Shown here: piece after piece, positions 1 through 7,600 of the stretch
Layout of the letters: the number at the start of each line of letters is the position of its first letter
How positions within the stretch are numbered: position 1 is the first letter of the stretch
DNA from: Thermoplasmatales archaeon ex4484_6
GTDB taxonomy: Archaea; Thermoplasmatota; Penumbrarchaeia; Penumbrarchaeales; Penumbrarchaeaceae
Length of the DNA: 12,183 bases
Direction: 5' to 3'
Assembly: GCA_002254385.1 (NCBI GenBank)
Contig: NJDO01000095.1
Span: 1-12,183, forward strand
Program-made: the position numbers and the translations under genes
Notes under the pieces: generated by a model
Databases searched by the model: none
What the model was told of the DNA's origin: nothing
The model's input: the letters and a program-made list of their open reading frames with translations, nothing else

Positions 1-234
1 CGGGGGTTGGAGGACCCTTCAGCCGATATTGATGGTAACGGGATTGTAAGCTATCATGAAGCTTACCTGAAGGAATGCTACAATCTTCGTTTCAGTGATC
101 AGGACCGGAAGATTTCTTCTGATCTTGGTGGTATTTACTATCCCTTCACCACAGCAATGGGGAGCATCTTTGCCACCTTTCTCGAGAGTCCCGCCCCGTG
201 GGCGACCTCCACGACGGAATCTATGTCCTTGTAA
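1..234 (+). CDS. C-terminal fragment of a protein with an EF-hand-like calcium loop (partial, 5' end outside window)
   Basis: The frame is open from the first base and stops at 232-234. Bases 25-60 encode DIDGNGIVSYHE, a perfect match to the 12-residue EF-hand/dockerin calcium loop (D-x-D-x-N-G-x-V-x-x-x-E). The two other plus frames close within about 45 bases, so this is the coding frame at the edge. Loops of the D-x-N-G-D-G-x-V-S-x-x-E-A type occur near the end of archaeal extracellular caspase/C13-like peptidases and in dockerin-bearing secreted proteins; assignment to either is inference. The last 97 nt run antisense across the 3' end of rtcB, which is unusual, so the true C-terminus may be shorter or the gene may be frameshifted. 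The short fragment allows no firm function. Confidence 0.45.
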   Translation, partial: RGLEDPSADIDGNGIVSYHEAYLKECYNLRFSDQDRKISSDLGGIYYPFTTAMGSIFATFLESPAPWATSTTESMSL

Positions 235-1619
235 GCGTCGGGAGCTTCCTCGGAGATCACCTTCGGCGATTTGGCCTTGACGTATATTCCCCTTGATGCA
301 AGCATGTCAAGGACGGACTGCGGCCTGAAGTTCCTCACCGCCTTTGAACGGGAAAGCAGCCTCCCGGCTCCGTGGCACGTCGACCCGAAGGTCCTTCTCA
401 TGGCCTCATCGGTCCCCGCCATCAGGTAGGACCCGGTCCCCATATCCCCCGGGATCAGGACAGGCTGCCCCACTTCCCGGTAGGGGAGCGGTACATCGGG
501 ATGCCCCGGTCCGAAGGCTCTCGTGGCTCCCTTCCTGTGAACGCAGACCTTCTCCCTCCTGCCATCAACATCATGCTCCTCAATCTTTGCGATGTTGTGG
601 GCGATGTCATACACCTGGTGGAGCTCCGTATCCAGTCCCTTTTCCTTCAGAACCTCGCTGAACGACTCCCTGATCCAGTGCGTTATCAGCTGCCTGTTGG
701 CCCATGCGTAGTTGGCAGCGGCCCTCATTGCCCCCAGATATGCATCGGCCTCCCTCGAATCGAGCGGAGCCGCCACCAGCTGCCTGTCCGGGATCCTGAT
801 GTCGAACTTGGGGGAGATGAAATTGCCCGAATCCTTTGTGTACAGATTCTCCAGCTCCCTGACCTTGTCATGGCAGACCTGGTATCCGAGGCCCCTGGAC
901 CCTGTGTGTATCAGAACCGTCACCTGGCCGGTGGAGCGGATGCCCATGGCCCTGGCGGCTTCCTCATCGTATATCCTGTCCACCGTCTGGATCTCCAGAA
1001 AATGGTTTCCCGCCCCGAGGGAGCCTACCTGCGGCAGCCCCCTCCCTTTGGCCTTCTCGGAAACCTCGTCGGGGTCAGCCCCCTCGATGGCACCCCCTTC
1101 CTCAGTCCTCTCGAGATCCTCCTCCATTCCGTATCCCTCTTCCACGGCCCAGCGGGCCCCGTCCTGAAGAATTCTCTCGAGCTGTCTGCGGTCGACCTTT
1201 ATCCTTGCCTTTGACCCCACACCGGACGGCACATTCCTGAATATGGTATCCGCGAGCTTTCTTGCAAGCGGTCTCACCTCGTCCGCCGTGAGATCGGTTG
1301 TCAGCAGTCTCACGCCGCAGTTTATGTCGAAGCCCACCCCGCCGGGTGAAATGACACCTCCTTCGTCCACGAGGGTCGCTGCAACGCCGCCTATGGGAAA
1401 TCCGTAACCCCAGTGTACATCTGGCATCGCCATGGAGGGTCCGGCAAGGCCCGGCAGCGTTGCCACATTGGCCACCTGTTCCAGTGCCTGGTCGGCCATG
1501 AGACTTTCGAGCATTCTCTCCGATGTGAAGAATACCCCGTCCTGTTTCATATCGCTCCGGTAGCTCCGCGGTATCCTGAATGTGTAATCGTCCTCCTTGC
1601 TGAAAGCTCCCTGCCACAT
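138..1619 (-). CDS. rtcB: RNA-splicing ligase RtcB (tRNA ligase)
   Basis: This 493-aa protein is a full-length RtcB. The family uses GTP and Mn2+ to join RNA 2',3'-cyclic-phosphate/3'-phosphate ends to 5'-OH ends, the ligation step after archaeal tRNA intron excision. Visible motifs: PDVHWGYGFPIGGVA (66-80), GGVGFDINCGVR with metal ligands D98 and C101, GAGNHF with H206, IHTGSRGLG with H238, YDIAHN with H341, and STCHGAGR with H416, the expected guanylated histidine. All metal-binding and nucleophilic residues are present. The C-terminus ...LPIAVVKG is typical of the family, so the stop at 138-140 is firm. There is no intein, which some archaeal RtcBs carry. The ATG at 1619 fits a TATA-like box at 1642-1650, giving a leaderless or nearly leaderless transcript. 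It is divergent from the DtxR-type gene and convergent with the fragment at the window edge. An intron-containing tRNA in this same window is a natural substrate. Confidence 0.97.
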   Translation of the reverse strand: MWQGAFSKEDDYTFRIPRSYRSDMKQDGVFFTSERMLESLMADQALEQVANVATLPGLAGPSMAMPDVHWGYGFPIGGVAATLVDEGGVISPGGVGFDINCGVRLLTTDLTADEVRPLARKLADTIFRNVPSGVGSKARIKVDRRQLERILQDGARWAVEEGYGMEEDLERTEEGGAIEGADPDEVSEKAKGRGLPQVGSLGAGNHFLEIQTVDRIYDEEAARAMGIRSTGQVTVLIHTGSRGLGYQVCHDKVRELENLYTKDSGNFISPKFDIRIPDRQLVAAPLDSREADAYLGAMRAAANYAWANRQLITHWIRESFSEVLKEKGLDTELHQVYDIAHNIAKIEEHDVDGRREKVCVHRKGATRAFGPGHPDVPLPYREVGQPVLIPGDMGTGSYLMAGTDEAMRRTFGSTCHGAGRLLSRSKAVRNFRPQSVLDMLASRGIYVKAKSPKVISEEAPDAYKDIDSVVEVAHGAGLSRKVAKMLPIAVVKG

Positions 1620-1641
1620 GCTACCTTCCTATGTTGGAGGC

Positions 1642-1650
1642 ATAATAAAT
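1642..1650 (-). promoter_or_regulatory. TATA-like box for rtcB (leaderless)
   Basis: Read on the minus strand this is ATTTATTAT, preceded by the purine-rich GGAAAG, which resembles an archaeal BRE. Its centre lies about 26 nt upstream of 1619-1620, so transcription should begin at or just before the rtcB ATG. There is no Shine-Dalgarno sequence in the gap, which agrees with leaderless initiation. This is inferred from sequence and spacing only. Confidence 0.55.
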
Positions 1651-1668
1651 CTTTCCACTGATGAGACC

Positions 1669-1683
1669 CGAAAACCTTTAACT
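1669..1683 (+). promoter_or_regulatory. BRE/TATA-like element for the dtxR-type gene
   Basis: The sequence CGAAAACCTTTAACT combines a purine-rich BRE-like half and a TTTAA core. A start site about 26 nt downstream of the core falls near 1703-1707, beyond the first in-frame ATG at 1698 but at the ATG at 1707. A leaderless message starting with the fourth codon would therefore be possible. No convincing DtxR-type palindromic operator is visible over it. Confidence 0.4.
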
Positions 1684-1697
1684 AATCTCAATCGGTT

Positions 1698-2117
1698 ATG
1701 GCTGACATGCCCACCCACAGGGAGGAGGACTACCTGGAGGCCATACTGCACATTGTCCGAAGAAAGGGTTATGCCAGGGTCGGGGACGTGGCCAAGCACC
1801 TCGACTGTTCCGCGGCAACCGTAACGGAGATGTTCGGCAGACTGTCCCGGAACGGACTTGTCAACTACGAGAAATACGGCGGTGTGACCCTGACGGACAG
1901 GGGGAAGAAGGTGGGCGAGGATGTCGACAGACGACACGGTATAATCAAGGAATTCTTCATGATGCTGGGAGTGGGAGAGGAGATCGCGGACATGGATGCC
2001 TGCGAGGTGGAGCATTCGATTCATCCCGAGACACTGCAGCGATTGAGCAGGTTCCTCCAGATAATGGAGGAGGATGACGGTCTCCGGAAGCATGTCAAGG
2101 ACCGGATGGACCGGTAG
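1698..2117 (+). CDS. DtxR/MntR-family metal-dependent transcriptional regulator
   Basis: This 139-aa protein is a two-domain member of the DtxR family, without the C-terminal SH3-like domain of classical DtxR. Residues 8-70 form the winged helix (ATVTEMFGRLSRNGLVNYEKYGGVTLTDRGKK region, cited in parts: ATVTEM 40-45, VNYEKYGG 55-62, LTDRGKK 65-71). Residues 72-139 are the helical dimerisation and metal-binding domain. By alignment from memory, D11 and E14 match the MntR ligands D8/E11, H80 matches MntR H77/DtxR H79, and C102-x2-E105-H106 matches DtxR C102/E105/H106; MntR has Glu at the Cys position. The ligand set is thus a hybrid. Family members repress or activate metal uptake and homeostasis genes with Fe2+ or Mn2+. 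The start could instead be the ATG at 1707 (MPTHREEDYLEAI), which fits the promoter better and resembles MntR's MPTPSMEDYIEQI. Only 31 nt separate it from the ATPase gene, suggesting cotranscription. Confidence 0.93.
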   Translation: MADMPTHREEDYLEAILHIVRRKGYARVGDVAKHLDCSAATVTEMFGRLSRNGLVNYEKYGGVTLTDRGKKVGEDVDRRHGIIKEFFMMLGVGEEIADMDACEVEHSIHPETLQRLSRFLQIMEEDDGLRKHVKDRMDR

Positions 2118-2136
2118 GAGCCTTGCGAGACATTGT

Positions 2137-2142
2137 GAGGTG
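2137..2142 (+). promoter_or_regulatory. Shine-Dalgarno that sets the ATPase start
   Basis: GAGGTG lies 6 nt before the ATG at 2149. The alternative ATG at 2074 in the same frame has no such site and would overlap the regulator's coding region by 44 nt, so 2149 is preferred. Confidence 0.6.
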
Positions 2143-2148
2143 TCGGAA

Positions 2149-4224
2149 ATGGACCTTGAACTGGACCTGGGCGATCCCGTCGAGGATCTCGTATTCCATC
2201 TGATCTCCCATCCGGACCGGGATCCGATCGAGCACATATCGCCTGAGCCTGCCGGCGGGGGCGAGGTAACCCTGGAGATAGGCCATCCATCGAACGGCCC
2301 TCTGCTGAGGTCCATCTCGATAGAGGGGTTCGGTCCTCATGATGGTCCGAACGTTCTCGGGATCGATGACGGGATGACCGTCATCGAGGGTTCGAACGGT
2401 TCCGGGAAATCCCATATCATCTATGCCCTCAACTGGTGTCTTTTCGGGAGACCTGCGGTTCTCGACCCTTGGATGGGAGAGGAAGAGGACCCGACGGTAC
2501 TTGTCAACTGGAAGAGAGGAAGGAGGAAGGGTATCTCCGTCACGGTGGAGTTCGAACTGAACGGGGAAAGGTTCAGGTTCGTCAGGACCCTGAAGGACGG
2601 AAAGGGATCCTTCACCGTGAAAACGCTTGTCCGGGGGAAATGGAGGAAGGGCCCCTCACCACCTTACATCGATCCCGGGATCACCCCTTTCTACCTCTTT
2701 CAGGGGGAGACCGCGATGTTCCTCTCGGCGGAGGACCCCTTCTCGGAGAAAGGGGTCCTTCATACACTCCTTCATACCATGGCGGGAGGGAGAGAGCTCG
2801 AAACTGTCGGTATCAGGCTGGAAGAGGCAAGGGAGAGATGCCTGGAGATGGGGCGCAAGGTTGGAAAGAAGGCCGAGAGGTTGAGGGGGAAGCTCGAGGC
2901 CCTCCGCTCCCGTCAAAGGGAGCTTCGGTCTGCCCTGGAGAGAAGCAGGGAGCGTCTCGAGGAGCTTTCGGGAGATGTGGACAGGACCAGACAGGCCTAT
3001 CAGGGTGTGATAGAGAAGATGTCCTCATCGATCGGGGAGGATGAGATAAAGGTGAAGATGACCAGATCGGCGGAAAGGCTTGGCAGACTCAAGGAGCGCC
3101 TGTCTGAGGGATGGAAACGCGCCTCGATCACCATGATACGCCCCCTTGCGGTGAGGGCTCACGAGAGGGCGGTTTCCTTCAGGGAGGAGGAGTCCAGGAG
3201 GAGGATGCTGTTCGGAGCCTTCGAGGCACAGCTCTCCATAGTGAATGAGGTAATCGAGAGGGAGACATGCATCTGCGGGGCCCCCATCGGAAGGACCGGG
3301 GCCGGCAAGAAGAGACTTGTTCATCTGAAGGAGAGGCTGGAGGAGAAAAAGGATGAGACATCTCTGTGGCAGCCGGGGTCCATGTGGACGTCGGATCAGT
3401 TCCTTTCAACGGCATCCGGACTGCTTGGGATATCGGGGCCCGGCAGGGACAGGATGCTTGATCTGCTGAAGAGGTTCGAGAGGGAGAGCAGGAACCTGCT
3501 GATGGCCGAGGGGGAGCGCACCGAAGACGGCAGGGAGATGCTTGTCGGGGCGGTCAGGGCGAACGAGAGGGCGAGGGTACTGCTGCTCGAGGAGAGGGAG
3601 AGAATGTCGATGCTCCTTAAGGAACAGGAAGAGCTTGAGGAGAGGATACGATCCACCGAGAATGCCCTCTCCGCCGAGCTTGGCACATCGGTGGGGAACG
3701 CCGACCTGGCCGCAATCGCCTCCCTTCTTGCCAGATCCCTTGAGTGGGTAGAGGCGGTCAAGGCGGACAGAACCGAGGCACTGAGAAAGGAGCTGGAAGA
3801 CATCTCGACGGAGATGTTCAGGAGGATCACCGGACGCGGCAGGGTTGGCGTCCGCATACACCGGGAGAACTTCAGGATAGGCGTCGAAACGGACCATGAC
3901 GGTTTCTTCCACCTCTCTCCCCTGTCGAGACTCTCCGCCGGGGAACGGGAAGCCGCGGTTCTCTCCCTCATCCTGGCACTTGCGGACATCCTCGATATCA
4001 CCCTTGTGCTGGATTCCCCGTTCTCGTTCATGGAAAGAGGGATGGGAGAGAGGGTGGTGGACCTTCTTCTCGAGAGGAAGAGGGGGACCGTTGTCATGGT
4101 ACCCACGGGAGGATTTCCCATCGAATACGGAACCGGACCCGAAGTGTCATCCGTCAGGGGAATAAGACGGCTCGAGCTCGTACCCGGAAAGCGGGGATCG
4201 CTTCTCAGGGAGGTGATCGATTGA
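2149..4224 (+). CDS. SMC/Rad50-like coiled-coil ATPase of DndD type
   Basis: This 691-aa protein has the split ABC-ATPase architecture of SMC-like proteins. After a roughly 55-aa N-terminal extension comes LLRSISIEGFG, then Walker A GSNGSGKS (81-88). Next is the segment ITPFYLFQGETAMFLSAED, which resembles the FFFDGE Q-loop region of DndD. Two long Arg/Glu/Leu-rich coiled coils (about 210-370 and 390-560) flank a hook with only a CxC motif (C374, C376, in TCICGAPIG). The signature is LSAGERE (595-601) and Walker B is LVLDSPF (D622), with Ser where many ABC ATPases have the catalytic Glu; DndD-type ATPases commonly show DTP/DSP here. No Mre11 nuclease is adjacent, so a true Rad50 is unlikely. 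DndD is an ATPase of DNA phosphorothioation; whether this protein does that is inference. It is translationally coupled to the next gene. The minus-strand frames opposite it (for example 3396-4328) are shadows. Confidence 0.85.
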   Translation: MDLELDLGDPVEDLVFHLISHPDRDPIEHISPEPAGGGEVTLEIGHPSNGPLLRSISIEGFGPHDGPNVLGIDDGMTVIEGSNGSGKSHIIYALNWCLFGRPAVLDPWMGEEEDPTVLVNWKRGRRKGISVTVEFELNGERFRFVRTLKDGKGSFTVKTLVRGKWRKGPSPPYIDPGITPFYLFQGETAMFLSAEDPFSEKGVLHTLLHTMAGGRELETVGIRLEEARERCLEMGRKVGKKAERLRGKLEALRSRQRELRSALERSRERLEELSGDVDRTRQAYQGVIEKMSSSIGEDEIKVKMTRSAERLGRLKERLSEGWKRASITMIRPLAVRAHERAVSFREEESRRRMLFGAFEAQLSIVNEVIERETCICGAPIGRTGAGKKRLVHLKERLEEKKDETSLWQPGSMWTSDQFLSTASGLLGISGPGRDRMLDLLKRFERESRNLLMAEGERTEDGREMLVGAVRANERARVLLLEERERMSMLLKEQEELEERIRSTENALSAELGTSVGNADLAAIASLLARSLEWVEAVKADRTEALRKELEDISTEMFRRITGRGRVGVRIHRENFRIGVETDHDGFFHLSPLSRLSAGEREAAVLSLILALADILDITLVLDSPFSFMERGMGERVVDLLLERKRGTVVMVPTGGFPIEYGTGPEVSSVRGIRRLELVPGKRGSLLREVID
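4209..4217 (+). promoter_or_regulatory. Strong Shine-Dalgarno for the TTG-started gene
   Basis: GGAGGTGAT is a full complement of the archaeal 16S 3' end. It sits inside the end of the ATPase gene and decides the TTG start at 4221; GGAGG ends 7 nt before it. Confidence 0.75.
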
Positions 4225-4565
4225 GACCTTCGACAGCTCCTCCCGAGCTGGCAGGATTGATATGCGAGGGGGGCTTCCCGGACGAGAGGTCCCTTCTGTC
4301 GTTCGCCATGTCCCTGGGTGTTTTTCACGGAAAGCGGAAGGAACCCGAGGGTTCAACGAACCTGATCGACGTCCAGGAGCTCGAGAGCTATCCGTTGTGT
4401 GTGCTCGTGATAACCGACGGCGGGAGATCCGATATGGAGCCGTCGAGGGTGAGAGAGGTTCTCGCGGAGCATCTGCATGCCGGGCTCTCGATGATGAAGG
4501 TGGAGGTCGACCGGTCGAGGGGAACCAGGGCCCTGAGGAGAATAGCTTCCCTGCTGCCGAAATGA
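4221..4565 (+). CDS. Small protein coupled to the DndD-like ATPase; possible DndE-like partner
   Basis: The 114-aa product starts at a TTG that overlaps the ATPase stop (TTGA), with a near-perfect Shine-Dalgarno before it, so the two proteins are probably made in a fixed ratio and may form a complex. I do not recognise it with certainty. Its layout recalls DndE (about 110-130 aa): an N-terminal helical stretch SLLSFAMSLGVFHGKRK (24-40), a central STNLIDVQELESYPLCVLVIT (45-65, here named in parts: NLIDVQEL, LCVLVIT) and a C-terminal LAEHLHAGLSMMKVEV (81-96). DndE similarly has a helix rich in L/S/G, a hydrophobic centre and an AHLNRGxxLL motif. DndE is a small DNA-binding/assembly component of phosphorothioation modules. 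Alternatives are a lineage-specific accessory subunit or the small component of another SMC-like-ATPase system. No signal peptide, membrane segment or cysteine-based metal site is evident. Confidence 0.7.
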   Translation: MRPSTAPPELAGLICEGGFPDERSLLSFAMSLGVFHGKRKEPEGSTNLIDVQELESYPLCVLVITDGGRSDMEPSRVREVLAEHLHAGLSMMKVEVDRSRGTRALRRIASLLPK

Positions 4566-4577
4566 GGGTTCTTCACC

Positions 4578-4589
4578 AAAATATTATAG
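4578..4589 (+). promoter_or_regulatory. TATA-like box upstream of the subtilase gene
   Basis: AAAATATTATAG is the most A/T-rich stretch in the 120-nt gap after the small gene. It predicts a start near 4610 and a leader of about 75 nt. A second candidate, ATAAATAG, lies just downstream near 4599-4606. Assigned from composition and spacing only. Confidence 0.4.
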
Positions 4590-4674
4590 GCTACATGGAT
4601 AAATAGAGCTAGGACATTCGGGTCATCGGAGTGATACCCTTACCGGGGTCGCAGTCACTCACCGGTCCGATATC

Positions 4675-4680
4675 AGGTGA
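4675..4680 (+). promoter_or_regulatory. Shine-Dalgarno for the subtilase (ATG 4686)
   Basis: AGGTGA ends 5 nt before the ATG at 4686. The in-frame GTG at 4677 is part of this site and is therefore rejected as the start codon. Confidence 0.6.
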
Positions 4681-4685
4681 GCCCC

Positions 4686-7600
4686 ATGACAGGAACATCG
4701 AAAAGGACAGCGGCTCTATTTCTTGCCCTGGCCCTGATACTGCCCTTGACAGCCTTCACGCCAACAGCGGCCGACATTCCCGGATCCGGGGTCGTTCCAT
4801 GGTTCTCGAACGTACCCGGATGGGAACTGCCCGACCTGTGGACCAGATGGGGTGTGATGCCCATGGGAGATCTCTACGGGTCCATCCCTTACCATGACGT
4901 CGATTCAGGCACGGAGATATGGATGGTCCAGTTCGATTACACCTACGTTGTGGCCCTCAATGACAGACATCCTGAGGATCTTCTCCTGGTGGATCACGTG
5001 GTTGCGGTGGGCCCCTTCCCTGCGGTCATGAAGATGGACCCCGACATCTATTCGGACCTTGAGGATGGATCCGACATAGAGAGCATGTTGGGGGAGGACC
5101 GACTGCTTGTGGACCTGTTTCATCCCATCGACGGGATCGAGGATCTTCTCGGGAAGATATCCCCCGGCGTGGAGAAGGGCTCCGGCACGAGATATCTCAT
5201 AGGTCCCACCATATCGGGAAGGGAAGATCTGCTTTCCATAGACGGCATCAAGCACATAGAGCCCTATTATCACATGGAGCTTCACAACGATATCGCAAGG
5301 AACATCACATCGGTCACATATATCAACAACACCCTCGGTCTGGATGGGACGGGTCAGATCGTCGCCATTTCGGACACGGGGCTCGACACCGGTGTCGACG
5401 ATCACAATGTCACGGGCGACATTCATCTCGACTTCGACAACAGGGCCACGATAGTCAACTGGGCAGGTACATCTCCCGACGACGGGCACAGCCACGGCAC
5501 GCATACGACCGGGTCCATTGCCGGAAGCGGTGCCAGGTCCAACGGGAAGATCAAGGGAATGGCCCCCAACGCATCCATCTTCTTCCAGGCCATAATGAGC
5601 GATTCCGGAGGCCTTGTCATTCCTGCAAACACATCACTGCTGTTCCAGCAGGCCTACGAGAACGGCTCCAGGATACATTCCAACTCATGGGGGGCCAGCT
5701 ATGCGGGCGCCTACACCTCCAGGTCCCAGGATGTTGACTGGTTCCTATTCAATTACCCTGATATGATCATCCTGTACAGCGCGGGGAACAGCGGTGTCGA
5801 CTGGTCCCCCGAGGACGGCAGGATCGACCGGGACAATATCGGAGCTCCCGCTTCGGCCAAGAACTGCATAACGGTCGGAGCTTCCGAGAACAACAGGTCC
5901 AGCGGAGGTTATCAGTTCAACTGGGGACTGTGGAATGGGTGGAGATATACCTCCAGCGGATGGTCCTACGAATCCAGGTATCCCCTGGACCCCGTTTACA
6001 GCGATTACATATCCGATAACGAGGACGGACTTGCCGCCTTCTCCTCGAGGGGGCCCACCGATGACGGCAGGATAAAACCGGATGTGGTGGCCCCCGGCAC
6101 GAACATTCTTTCCTGCAGGTCCTCCGTATCGGGTGCAGGCACCGGCTGGGGGGTGTATGATAGTTATTATGTTTACATGGGGGGAACCTCCATGTCAACC
6201 CCCATAACCGCGGGTGCCGCCGTTCTCGTGAGGCAGTTCTACAACCAGACACTGGGTCTGGATTCCCCTTCCGGTGCACTGCTCAAGGCGACCCTGATCA
6301 ACGGCGCGGTGGATATGACCCCGGGCCAGTACGGTTATCTGAACAGCACCGTTCAGGAGGTGCAGGGGAGGCCGGACATGTCCCAGGGCTGGGGAAGAAT
6401 AAACCTGTCCGAATCCCTCTCGCCTCCCGGCGGGAACCTGGCATTCATCGATGACAAGGAAGGCATATGGACGGGTGCGAGTGTTGTATCCCATCTTTCC
6501 GTGACGAACTCGTCCCGGGATCTGAGGGTGACACTGGCATACAGCGATTCCCCCGGAGCCACCTACGCCGCAAAGGAGCTGGTGAACGATCTCGATCTGA
6601 CCCTTGTGGCCCCGAATGGCACCGAATACAACGGTAATGATTGGACAACACCCTTCAATGATACCCACGATAGAACGAACCCGGTCGAGGGGGTTCTGAT
6701 ACACTCACCTGCGACCGGTCTTTGGAAGGTCGTGATAAGCGGATACAACGTTCCAATGGGACCCCAGCACTTTGCCGTGGTGGCCTCCGGGGTCATCTCC
6801 AATTTCTCGGGGGTTGTTCTGCTCGACAGGGAGTTCTATTCCACTGACGGTGATCGGATCGACATACGCGTGATGGACCAGGACCTCATCGGTCAGGGGA
6901 CGGTATCCGTCCGTGTAACCTCCGATACCGACACAGCGGGCATCCAGGCCACCCTCAACGAGACGGGCATTTCCGGACTTTTCGAGGGAACCGTGTGGAC
7001 CAGGAACTCCTCGACGGGGAACTCCTCATCCATTCAGGTGTCCGATGAGGATAATATCACAGTCACATACCGGGATACGGATCCGGACGGGAACTTCTCC
7101 TCCATCGCAGTCGCAAAGGACCCTGTGAGGGTCGACCTGTGGTTCAGACCCGAATACCTTCTAATCCATTCCGAGGGCGAGCGGTTCCATCTTGAAGGGA
7201 TCATCGACGAGAACGTTTCCGCATGGTGGACCTTCCGGGGCATCGACATGGGATGGAGAAGGTTCCATGATGACGGCAATTCCACGTTCGGGGATTCCAA
7301 TCCCTACGATCTGAACGTGAGCGATGTCTGGTATGTTCCGGGGAACATCTCCGGAAACCACACGCTGCTCATTCGTGTGAACGACCCCGTGTTCGGGAAC
7401 AGGACCTACGAGAACTTCGCCGTATCGTTCAATACCTCCCTCCCGAGATTCCCCAAGGATGTAAGGGTCGATCCCCTCCCGGAGGGGAACTCGGTGAAGG
7501 TCATGTGGTCACTGTCCAACGAAACGGACCTCTCCCATTACAGGATCTACGTGAACAATTCCGGGACAGGGATCATTGCCCCTCCCGGATGGATGCTGTT

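Noticed and set aside
372..1214. Long plus-strand open frame of 280 codons opposite rtcB
   Set aside because: It is antisense to a fully conserved rtcB, is proline/arginine-rich without motifs, and exists because of GC-rich codon bias in rtcB.
1650..1700. DtxR-type operator over the divergent promoters
   Set aside because: Only short fragments such as AACC...GGTT and TTAACTAA are symmetrical; no 15-19-bp palindrome could be found.
2074..2148. Upstream ATG start for the ATPase at 2074
   Set aside because: It overlaps the regulator gene by 44 nt, lacks a Shine-Dalgarno, and the extra 25 residues look like out-of-frame regulator sequence.
2149..4224. ATPase as Rad50/SbcC
   Set aside because: There is no Mre11/SbcD neighbour, no CxxC zinc hook, and the QGE and DSP segments resemble DndD-type ATPases more.
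3396..4328. Minus-strand open frame of 310 codons opposite the ATPase
   Set aside because: It is serine/arginine-rich low complexity, the reverse reading of the Glu/Arg coiled coil; the plus strand has clear ATPase motifs.
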